Assembly: GCA_035536315.1 (NCBI GenBank)
Contig: DATLOJ010000030.1
Coordinates: 1-5,817, forward strand
Reading direction: 5' to 3'
Length of the DNA: 5,817 nt
DNA from: DATLOJ01 sp035536315
GTDB lineage: Bacteria; Actinomycetota; CADDZG01; JAHWKV01
In this document: piece after piece, positions 1 through 5,786 of the stretch
Numbering within the stretch: position 1 is the first letter of the stretch
Layout: every line of letters starts with the position of its first letter
Position numbers and translations under genes: made by a program
The notes under the pieces: generated by a model
The model's database searches: none
The model's input: the letters and a program-made list of their open reading frames with translations, nothing else
What the model was told of the DNA's origin: nothing

Positions 1-1668
1 ACTGCAGCCGCAGCCTTGAAGATCGCCGTCGATCTGCAGAAGGAAAGGATGATCACCAAGGAAGAGGCCGTCCTTCGAATCGACCCGGCATCACTCGACC
101 AGCTGCTCCACCCGCAGTTCGACTCCAAAGCCAAGATCGAAGTGGCGACCACCGGGCTCAACGCTTCCCCCGGCGCGGCCGTGGGCAAAGCCGTTTTCGA
201 CGCGCACACCGCAGAGGAGTGGGCGGCCGCGGGCGAGAAAGTGATTCTCGTCAGGCCGATGACCGAGCCCGACGATGTCGGCGGGATGTACGCGTCTGAA
301 GGAATCCTCACCTCACGGGGAGGAAAGACATCCCACGCGGCCGTCGTCGCTCGCGGCGCGGGGAAGCCGGCAGTCTGTGGTGCTGAGGCGCTCAAGATAG
401 ATCTGGAGAAGCGCCAGTTCTCGGTGGGGAAACAGACGGTCAAAGAAGGCGATCTCATCGCAATCGATGGAAGCACAGGCGAGGTCGTGATTGGGGAGGT
501 GCCTCTCGTGGCCCCCGCGATCTCGGAGGACCTGCAGAAAGTGTTGAAGTGGGCCGACGGACTGCGGAGCATGCGCGTACGTGCCAACGCCGACACTCCT
601 GAGGACGCAACAAGGGCTCGCGAGTTCGGGGCTCAGGGAATTGGGCTGGCGCGAACCGAGCACATGTTCCTGGGGGCCAGGCTCCCGATCGTGCAAAGGA
701 TGATCCTCGCGGACACCCCCGAGGAGGAGCAGGCGGCCCTCGACGAGCTTCTCGAAGTACAGCGCGCCGACTTCGCAGGGATCTTCGAGGCGATGAGCGG
801 CCTGCCCGTGACGATCCGTTTGCTCGACCCGCCGTTGCACGAGTTTTTGACGTCCTCGAAGGAGCTCGAGCTAGATATCCAGCGATTGGAGTTCGAATCC
901 CGCGGAGCAGACGACGAAGGGCGTGCGACCTTGCAGAAGCAGATCTCTGAGAAAAAGGATCTGCTATCCAACGTGATCCGGCTCGAGGAAGCGAACCCAA
1001 TGCTCGGGATGAGAGGCGTTCGCTTGGGCGTAGTCAAGCCGGCCCTTTACGCCATGCAGGTCAGGGCCATCATCGAAGCGGCCTGCGACGTGAAGGCCAA
1101 GGGAAAGAGGCCGGTTGTGGAGATCATGATTCCGCTCGTTGCAGTAAGGGAGGAGTTCGACCTGCTGCGCGAGGAGTCGGAGGCCGTCATTCGCGAGGTG
1201 CTGACCGAGCGGGGAGTCAAAGTCGATTACCTCATCGGAACGATGATCGAGCTTCCCCGGGCATGTTTGGTGGCCGCGGAGATAGCGGAAGGCGCGGAGT
1301 TCTTCTCTTTCGGAACGAACGACCTCACGCAAACGACATACGGTTTCTCGCGCGACGACATAGAGGGCAAGTTCCTCCCGAAGTACTTAGAGCGCGGCCT
1401 GCTCAAGGTGAACCCGTTCGAGTCAATCGATCAGCCCGGAGTGGGCAGGCTCATCCAGATCGCAACCAAGGAGGGACGCAAGGGCAGACCGGATCTGAAG
1501 GTCGGCATCTGCGGTGAGCATGGAGGTGACCCCTCTTCGGTGGAGTTCTGTCACAAGACCGGCCTGGATTACGTTTCCTGCTCACCTTTCAGAGTCCCGG
1601 TGGCGCGCGTGGCTGCAGCGCATGCGGCCCTGAAGGACAAGGGAGTCGCAGGCTCCGATTCTCGTTAG
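1..1668 (+). CDS. ppdK: Pyruvate, phosphate dikinase, C-terminal two thirds (5' truncated by window edge)
   Basis: PPDK is a cytoplasmic enzyme interconverting pyruvate + ATP + Pi and PEP + AMP + PPi by way of a phosphohistidine. The reading frame is open from base 1, and codons 1-7 (TAAAALK) continue the family sequence, so the TTG at base 16 is not the start. About 340 N-terminal residues, the ATP-grasp part, lie outside the window. In the 555 codons present, the swivelling domain has GGKTSHAAVVARG with the phospho-accepting His at codon 112 (bases 334-336). The PEP/pyruvate TIM barrel follows, with ARTEHMF (Arg218), TIRLLDPPLHEF (Arg273), NPMLGMRG, GTMIELPRA (metal ligand Glu417), GTNDLTQ (Asn440, Asp441) and GICGEHGGDPSS with the catalytic Cys504 (bases 1510-1512). 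All key residues are intact. Thr110, two residues before the His, is the position phosphorylated by PPDK regulatory proteins in homologues. A charged stretch after LHEF appears about 17 residues longer than in Clostridium symbiosum PPDK, compared from memory. Identification is near certain. Confidence 0.97.
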   Translation, partial: TAAAALKIAVDLQKERMITKEEAVLRIDPASLDQLLHPQFDSKAKIEVATTGLNASPGAAVGKAVFDAHTAEEWAAAGEKVILVRPMTEPDDVGGMYASEGILTSRGGKTSHAAVVARGAGKPAVCGAEALKIDLEKRQFSVGKQTVKEGDLIAIDGSTGEVVIGEVPLVAPAISEDLQKVLKWADGLRSMRVRANADTPEDATRAREFGAQGIGLARTEHMFLGARLPIVQRMILADTPEEEQAALDELLEVQRADFAGIFEAMSGLPVTIRLLDPPLHEFLTSSKELELDIQRLEFESRGADDEGRATLQKQISEKKDLLSNVIRLEEANPMLGMRGVRLGVVKPALYAMQVRAIIEAACDVKAKGKRPVVEIMIPLVAVREEFDLLREESEAVIREVLTERGVKVDYLIGTMIELPRACLVAAEIAEGAEFFSFGTNDLTQTTYGFSRDDIEGKFLPKYLERGLLKVNPFESIDQPGVGRLIQIATKEGRKGRPDLKVGICGEHGGDPSSVEFCHKTGLDYVSCSPFRVPVARVAAAHAALKDKGVAGSDSR

Positions 1669-1673
1669 GAACT

Positions 1674-1686
1674 GGGTGTCACACCC
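1674..1686. repeat. 13-bp dyad GGGTGTCACACCC between ppdK and dgt
   Basis: Bases 1674-1679 (GGGTGT) and 1681-1686 (ACACCC) are perfect inverted repeats around a single C. The dyad begins 5 bases after the ppdK stop codon and ends 20 bases before the dgt start. As RNA it allows only a 4-bp stem with a 5-base loop and has no T-tract, so it is a poor terminator. The tight symmetry fits a protein-binding operator better. It matches no operator consensus I know (not LexA, not a NrdR box), and a chance occurrence is possible. Confidence 0.35.
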
Positions 1687-1692
1687 CGCCAC

Positions 1693-1698
1693 TACCAT
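1693..1698 (+). promoter_or_regulatory. Possible -10 element (TACCAT) of a leaderless dgt promoter
   Basis: TACCAT fits the TAnnnT -10 pattern and lies 8 bases before the GTG start of dgt, so initiation at the usual distance would place the first transcribed base at or next to the GTG. No Shine-Dalgarno sequence is visible before that GTG, which agrees with a leaderless message, a frequent form in actinobacteria. No good -35 hexamer lies 16-18 bases upstream. The gene could instead be read from the ppdK transcript. Confidence 0.25.
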
Positions 1699-1706
1699 CT
1701 GAAAAA

Positions 1707-2687
1707 GTGGATATTCGTCAGGAGATAGAAGAGCGCGAGAAGGCGTACCTCTCGCCTTCCGCGACCCTTTCTTCGCGCAGCACGCGTGCCGTCACAGAAG
1801 AGCCGCATCCATTCCGCACGGCCTTTCAGCGGGACCGAGATCGAATCCTCCATTGCAAGGCGTTCCGCAGGCTCGCCCACAAGACGCAGGTCTTCCTGGC
1901 CCCCGAGGGCGATCACTACCGCGTCCGCCTGACTCACACTCTCGAAGTCACACAGATTGCCAGGACGCTAGCTCGCGCTCTCAGACTTAACGAGGACCTT
2001 GCCGAGGCCATCTGCCTGGGTCACGACCTCGGCCATACCCCGTTCGGTCATCTCGGCGAAGAGGTGCTGTCCGAGTTTATGGGTAAGCAGTTTCGCCACA
2101 ACGAGCAGTCGCTCCGTATCGTCGACCTTCTCGAAATGCGTGGAAGCCGCCCGGGTTTGAACCTTACTAACGAGGTTCGGGACGGCATCCTTAACCACAC
2201 ATGGTCGATGCCAATGCCCAAGAGCGAGGAAGCGAAAATCGCCCGTTTCGCCGACCGCATTGCCTACATCAGTCACGACATCGATGACGCGATTCGTGCG
2301 GGAGTCCTGACCTCCGAAGAGCTGCCGGAGATAACAAGGCGCGTTCTCGGGAAGACGCCGTCCGACCGCATCGACACGATGGCAGGTTCGGTTGTCGCTC
2401 ACAGCATTAGTGAGGGGGAGGTCGGGATGGAAGACGACGTTCTGGAGGCTTTGAACGAGACGCGGGCGTTCATGTTCGAGAGCGTGTATCAGCGCCCGGA
2501 AGTCAGAGCCGAGCAGCTTCGGGCAGTGGCCTTGCTCGAGGCCGTCTTGGCTCACTACGTTGACCACCCCGACCAGATTGAAGAGGGGGGCGAGGATGAC
2601 GATCAGGCCCGCGTTGTCGACTACGTTGCCGGAATGACCGACCGCTTTGCTCTGCGCCAGTACCAGAGGATCATCGGCACCTCTTAG
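1707..2687 (+). CDS. dgt: HD-domain deoxynucleoside triphosphate triphosphohydrolase (dGTPase-like)
   Basis: Proteins of this family hydrolyse dNTPs to deoxynucleosides and tripolyphosphate in the cytoplasm and so help set dNTP pools. The 326-residue product starts at GTG 1707. The N-terminus contains PFRTAFQRDRDRILHCKAFRRL..KTQVF (residues 35-63), the family signature. The HD metal site is complete: His77 in RLTHTLEV, His106-Asp107 in LGHDLGHTPFGH, and a later Asp, most likely Asp183 in ADRIAYISHDIDDA. The C-terminus has DYVAGMTDRFALRQYQ (305-320). Length and motif order fit the shorter dGTPase-like group rather than the long E. coli Dgt, so specificity for dGTP should not be assumed. No alternative ATG/GTG/TTG lies in frame between the ppdK stop and base 1707, and no ribosome binding site precedes it. 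It sits 38 bases after ppdK and 93 before dnaG. Family assignment is firm; exact substrate is unknown. Confidence 0.95.
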   Translation: MDIRQEIEEREKAYLSPSATLSSRSTRAVTEEPHPFRTAFQRDRDRILHCKAFRRLAHKTQVFLAPEGDHYRVRLTHTLEVTQIARTLARALRLNEDLAEAICLGHDLGHTPFGHLGEEVLSEFMGKQFRHNEQSLRIVDLLEMRGSRPGLNLTNEVRDGILNHTWSMPMPKSEEAKIARFADRIAYISHDIDDAIRAGVLTSEELPEITRRVLGKTPSDRIDTMAGSVVAHSISEGEVGMEDDVLEALNETRAFMFESVYQRPEVRAEQLRAVALLEAVLAHYVDHPDQIEEGGEDDDQARVVDYVAGMTDRFALRQYQRIIGTS

Positions 2688-2701
2688 CGTCTAGTTCTCG
2701 G

Positions 2702-2710
2702 TGGTACAGT
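2702..2710 (+). promoter_or_regulatory. Possible extended -10 promoter element for dnaG (TGGTACAGT)
   Basis: TG-n-TACAGT matches the extended -10 form TGnTAnnnT, with 4 of 6 bases of TATAAT. No convincing -35 lies 16-18 bases upstream (around 2681-2688), which is tolerable for extended -10 promoters. Initiation 7-8 bases downstream would begin the transcript near 2717-2718, giving a leader of about 64 bases before the dnaG start. The sigma factor encoded downstream keeps the residues that read the TG motif (His247 and Glu250 in HMVE). Sequence match only. Confidence 0.35.
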
Positions 2711-2731
2711 CGCTGCGCTTCCCCCAAGCCG

Positions 2732-2755
2732 GTTCGAATGAGCTCGCGCTCGAAC
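2732..2755 (+). repeat. Inverted repeat GTTCGA-N12-TCGAAC in the dnaG leader
   Basis: Six-base perfect arms enclose 12 bases. An alternative fold pairs GAGC (2740-2743) with GCTC (2748-2751) around a TCGC loop, stacked on GTTC/GAAC across a 4-base bulge. There is no following T-run, so it is unlikely to be an intrinsic terminator. It lies inside the larger stem that covers the dnaG ribosome binding site. Confidence 0.45.
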
Positions 2756-2770
2756 AGTCCTGCCGACCAA

Positions 2771-2778
2771 GGGGGAAG
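2771..2778 (+). promoter_or_regulatory. Ribosome binding site for dnaG that fixes the TTG start
   Basis: The purine run GGGGGAAG ends 2 bases before TTG 2781, with the G-rich core about 5 bases away. It supports TTG as the real start, since the next in-frame Met is residue 27, inside the conserved N-terminal zinc-binding domain. Confidence 0.7.
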
Positions 2779-2780
2779 AT

Positions 2781-4547
2781 TTGCCCGGAAGGATAGTCAC
2801 CGAGGACATCCAGGAGCTGCGCGAGCGCACAGACCTCATCGAGGTCATCGGCGCCCACATGAGCCTCAAGAAGGCCGGCCGGACCTATAAAGGCCTGTGC
2901 TGCTTCCATCAGGAAAAGACGCCGTCCTTCACAGTCGACCCAGCGCGGCAGCTGTTTCACTGCTTTGGTTGCGGAAAGGGTGGCGACATCTTCACGTTTC
3001 TGCGTGAGGCGGAGGGGATGACGTTCACCGAGGCCGCGGAGCGCCTCGCCGAGCGCGCCGGGATGACTCTGCGATTCGAGGGTGGTGCAGCCAAGAAGGA
3101 AGGGGGCCGAGCCGCTTTGATCGCGGCGTGCAAAGAGGCAGCAGCCTTTTACTCCGAGTTTTTGAAGAGCAGGCCCGAGGCGGCTGCCGCGCGAAAGTAT
3201 CTCGAGGGCCGCGGTCTGACTCCCGAGGACGCCCAGGCTTGGCAGCTGGGCTTCTCGCCCCCGGGCAGAGACACGCTCTACCGGCATCTTCTCGATAAGA
3301 AATTCACGTCCAAGCAGGTGGTCGATGCAGGCCTTGTGCTGGTCGGCGAAAGGGGAGAGCACCGCGACCGGTTCAGGGGGCGGGTGATGTTTCCGATTCC
3401 GGACCTATCCGGCAACATCGTGGGCTTCGGCGCCAGGGCGATGGGGGACGACCAGCCCAAGTATCTGAACTCTCCGTCGCAGGAGGGATCGATCTACCAG
3501 AAGTCCAAGCTGCTGTACGGACTCGATCGCTCGCGGGCCGACATGGTCAAAGGCGGAACGGCCATTGTGACGGAGGGTTATACGGACGTGATCGGCCTCC
3601 ACAAAGCCGGGTACCCATGCGCGGTTGCCACCTGCGGGACGGCGTTGTCGGAAGAGCACTTCGCTCTGATCAAGAGATTTTGCGAGCGGGTAGTGCTGGC
3701 ATTCGACGCAGACGCTGCCGGCGCAATCGCTTCGGAGAGGGGGTTCGGCATACACGCGAAAGTTGGGCTCGAGGTATTGGTGGCCCCCCCGCCGAAAGGC
3801 AAGGATCCCGCCGATGTAGCCCTCGAGGAAGGGCATGACGCCGTCGAGGCGATGCTGGACGGGGCCGTTCCGCTGATGCGGTTCGTTCTGGAGCAAGAGA
3901 TGCAGCGTCAAAAGCTCGACACCGCCGAAGGTAAGGCCCGCGCTGTTCGATCCGCCGTGGCTTTGTTGTCATGGGAGCCAAACCGTGTTGCGCGAAGTGA
4001 GCATGGTCTTTGGCTCGCGGCAAGAGTGGGGGTCGCACCCGAGCAGATTCAGCTGGAACTGTCGGATCTGGACCGCGGCGAAAGGCGAGAGTCCGCAACT
4101 CCAAGACAGATGCGGCAGCCGGGTCATGTAAGAGTCGAACGAGAGGCGTTGTCGATAGTTCTGAACTCCGCAGAGCGATTAAAAGAGGCTCGTGACTGGG
4201 TAACGACCGACCACTTCACCGAGCAACCGCACAGAGTTTTGTGGACGGCACTAAGTGAAAGCACCGGTACGAACTACGCGGCGTCCGTGATGGATCTACT
4301 GCCGGATGACGACTCGCGAAGACTCGCCGCAGAGCTTGCGCTTGCCCCAATGACCGCCCGAGAAGAGGAAGAAGTTTTTAGCAGGTTGGAAGCATTCAAG
4401 TTAACGAGGCGAATTGACGATTTAAGGGCTAGACTCGCCCGGCTTGACTCCAAGGTTGAGCCTCAAGAGCACAATCAAATATTCGAGGAGCTTATGCACC
4501 TAGACGAATTGCGCAGGAGCATCGAATCGAGGGGGGAAGATGGCTAA
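2781..4547 (+). CDS. dnaG: DNA primase DnaG
   Basis: DnaG makes the RNA primers used at replication forks and acts with the replicative helicase DnaB. The 588-residue product has all three expected parts. The N-terminal CHC2 zinc-binding domain (about 1-100) has ligands Cys40, His43, Cys61 and Cys64 in GLCCFHQEKTPSF and HCFGCGKGGD. The RNA polymerase core (about 115-430) shows RDRFRGRVMFPI, FGARAMGDDQPKYLNSP, and the TOPRIM acidic residues Glu265 (TEGYTDV), Asp309 and Asp311 (AFDADAAG). The C-terminal helicase-interaction region (about 450-588) is less conserved and ends in a charged helical stretch. TTG is the start: it follows a strong ribosome binding site and gives the usual actinobacterial opening PGRI..EDI. 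The stop overlaps the rpoD start by 8 bases. GC content falls to about 50% over the last 400 bases, while the frame stays intact. Identification is near certain. Confidence 0.98.
   Translation: MPGRIVTEDIQELRERTDLIEVIGAHMSLKKAGRTYKGLCCFHQEKTPSFTVDPARQLFHCFGCGKGGDIFTFLREAEGMTFTEAAERLAERAGMTLRFEGGAAKKEGGRAALIAACKEAAAFYSEFLKSRPEAAAARKYLEGRGLTPEDAQAWQLGFSPPGRDTLYRHLLDKKFTSKQVVDAGLVLVGERGEHRDRFRGRVMFPIPDLSGNIVGFGARAMGDDQPKYLNSPSQEGSIYQKSKLLYGLDRSRADMVKGGTAIVTEGYTDVIGLHKAGYPCAVATCGTALSEEHFALIKRFCERVVLAFDADAAGAIASERGFGIHAKVGLEVLVAPPPKGKDPADVALEEGHDAVEAMLDGAVPLMRFVLEQEMQRQKLDTAEGKARAVRSAVALLSWEPNRVARSEHGLWLAARVGVAPEQIQLELSDLDRGERRESATPRQMRQPGHVRVEREALSIVLNSAERLKEARDWVTTDHFTEQPHRVLWTALSESTGTNYAASVMDLLPDDDSRRLAAELALAPMTAREEEEVFSRLEAFKLTRRIDDLRARLARLDSKVEPQEHNQIFEELMHLDELRRSIESRGEDG
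4531..4539 (+). promoter_or_regulatory. Ribosome binding site for rpoD inside the end of dnaG
   Basis: GGGGGGAAG runs directly up to the ATG at 4540 and encodes residues near the dnaG C-terminus. With the 8-base overlap of the dnaG stop (TAA 4545-4547) and the rpoD start, it suggests translational coupling: ribosomes finishing dnaG end on the rpoD start site. The core G-run is only a few bases from the ATG. Confidence 0.65.
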
Positions 4548-5754
4548 GGACACTCAGATTGATGATGTAAAGGAATTAATTTCTCGAGGCAAAGAAAAGG
4601 GCTGGCTCACAGCCGACGAGATTGCAGACTCACTCGGAAACCTCGACCTTTCAGCAGAGCAAGTAGACGGCGTTTACTCCCTCATCGCCGAAGAAGGCAT
4701 TGAAGTTGTAGAGCATGAACCCGGGGCCGGCACCGAGGACGTCGATTTCCGCCGGGACGCCGAGCTTCTCAAGGCTCCAACCAATGACCCGGTCCGGATG
4801 TACCTCAAGGAGATCGGGAAAGTTCCCCTTCTGACTGCCGAACAGGAAGTCGACCTCGCGATGCGTATCGAGGCAGGTCTTTGGTCCGTCGACATGCTCA
4901 ACGACCCCAAGAAATTCAGCGCAGACCGCGCGGTATCACTCGCACAGCGCTCCCGTCTCCATCTTTCTATGAACGGCAAGTTGAGCCAGGACAAGGCACG
5001 TGAAATTGCGTCCAGAGTCAAGGTCGACGGGATCCTTGCAAAGAGCAAGCTCGTCGAAGCCAACCTCCGCCTGGTCGTTTCAATCGCTAAGCGTTACGTG
5101 GGCCGCGGAATGCTCTTCCTCGACCTCATCCAGGAGGGCAACCTGGGCCTGATCAGAGCGGTCGAGAAGTTCGACTACACCAAGGGCTACAAGTTCTCCA
5201 CGTACGCAACCTGGTGGATCCGTCAGGCAATCACACGGGCAATCGCCGACCAGGCCCGCACGATCCGTATCCCCGTCCACATGGTCGAGACCATCAACAA
5301 GCTCCTGCGGATTCAGCGTCAGCTCATGCAGGACCTGAACCGTGAACCGCTTCCCGAGGAGATCGCGGAGCAGATGGAGCTTTCGGTAGACAAAGTCCGC
5401 GAGATCATGAAGGTGTCGCAGGAGCCCGTGTCGCTCGAGACCCCCATCGGTGAGGAGGAGGACTCGCACCTCGGGGACTTCATCGAGGACTCCGACGCGG
5501 TGGTCCCCCTCGACGCAGCTTCGTTCATCCTTCTTCAGGAACAGTTGGAGAGCGTTCTGCACACCCTCAGCGAGAGAGAGAAGAAAGTGATCCAGCTGCG
5601 TTTCGGTCTTCACGACGGAACGCCCCGCACCCTCGAAGAGGTGGGCAAGGAGTTCGGAGTCACGCGGGAGCGGATTCGCCAGATCGAGTCGAAGACTCTT
5701 TCGAAGCTGCGCCACCCCTCACGCTCGCAAAAGCTAAGGGACTACCTGGAGTAG
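4540..5754 (+). CDS. rpoD: Primary (housekeeping) RNA polymerase sigma-70 factor
   Basis: This 404-residue group 1 sigma factor directs RNA polymerase to housekeeping promoters; in actinobacteria it is usually called SigA. Region 1.1 is about residues 5-58 (VKELISRGKEKGWLTADEI). Region 1.2 is 83-113 (DPVRMYLKEIGKVPLL). A non-conserved segment of about 57 residues (114-170) follows, roughly 19 longer than in M. tuberculosis SigA as I recall it. Region 2 (171-243) includes NLRLVVSIAKRY, DLIQEGNLGL and the -10 reading YATWWIRQAITRAI. Region 3.0 has His247 and Glu250 (HMVETINKL), and the 3.2 finger lies near 298-317 (LETPIGEEEDSHLGD). Region 4 (338-402) has the -35 helix-turn-helix GVTRERIRQIESKTLSKLR. 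ATG 4540 overlaps dnaG and has a purine-rich ribosome binding site. A full region 1.1 and a perfect region 2 mark it as the essential sigma rather than an alternative one. Lineage inference rests on the C-terminal SRSQ..RDYLE. Confidence 0.98.
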   Translation: MAKDTQIDDVKELISRGKEKGWLTADEIADSLGNLDLSAEQVDGVYSLIAEEGIEVVEHEPGAGTEDVDFRRDAELLKAPTNDPVRMYLKEIGKVPLLTAEQEVDLAMRIEAGLWSVDMLNDPKKFSADRAVSLAQRSRLHLSMNGKLSQDKAREIASRVKVDGILAKSKLVEANLRLVVSIAKRYVGRGMLFLDLIQEGNLGLIRAVEKFDYTKGYKFSTYATWWIRQAITRAIADQARTIRIPVHMVETINKLLRIQRQLMQDLNREPLPEEIAEQMELSVDKVREIMKVSQEPVSLETPIGEEEDSHLGDFIEDSDAVVPLDAASFILLQEQLESVLHTLSEREKKVIQLRFGLHDGTPRTLEEVGKEFGVTRERIRQIESKTLSKLRHPSRSQKLRDYLE

Positions 5755-5766
5755 AAAGCTCTAACT

Positions 5767-5786
5767 GAGCGGCCCGTCGGCCGCTC
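5767..5786 (+). terminator. Probable terminator hairpin after rpoD
   Basis: GAGCGGCC-CGTC-GGCCGCTC forms a perfect 8-bp, GC-rich stem with a 4-base loop, 12 bases after the rpoD stop. The following bases (GACTATCGACTAG) are not a T-tract, so it is not a textbook intrinsic terminator. Strong U-poor hairpins are, however, common at gene ends in GC-rich actinobacteria. Position and stem strength favour transcript termination or 3' end protection of the dgt-dnaG-rpoD message. Confidence 0.6.

Larger units (their letters stand above)
2718..2778 (+). promoter_or_regulatory. dnaG leader able to pair with its own Shine-Dalgarno sequence
   Basis: CTTCCCCC at 2718-2725 is perfectly complementary, over 8 bases, to the ribosome binding site GGGGGAAG at 2771-2778. 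The region enclosed contains a second inverted repeat, GTTCGA (2732-2737) and TCGAAC (2750-2755), alternatively foldable through GAGC-TCGC-GCTC. In RNA the outer stem would hide the Shine-Dalgarno sequence. The complement lies about where a transcript from the candidate -10 at 2702-2710 would start. The pairing is seen in the sequence; a regulatory role is inference. Confidence 0.4.

Noticed and set aside
16..18. TTG as the start of the first gene
   Set aside because: The frame is open from base 1 and the upstream codons (TAAAA) continue the PPDK family sequence; the gene enters from outside the window.
313..840. Long minus-strand open frames opposite ppdK
   Set aside because: Shadow frames of a high-GC gene; no family motif, and the plus-strand product is fully conserved.
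2732..2755. LexA/SOS box in front of dnaG
   Set aside because: The actinobacterial SOS box has TCGAAC first and GTTCGA second with 4 bases between; here the order is reversed and the spacing is 12.
2691..3362. 223-residue minus-strand frame opposite the dnaG start
   Set aside because: It covers the conserved zinc-binding domain and the dnaG leader on the other strand and resembles no known protein.
4414..4449. Two -35-like hexamers (TTGACG at 4414, TTGACT at 4444) as an rpoD promoter
   Set aside because: Neither has a -10-like hexamer at 16-18 bases; the nearest candidates are about 10 or 22 or more bases away.
5080..5715. 211-residue open frame on the minus strand opposite rpoD
   Set aside because: It lies wholly over conserved sigma regions 2-4, has no recognisable domain, and its composition is that of a reversed GC-rich coding sequence.
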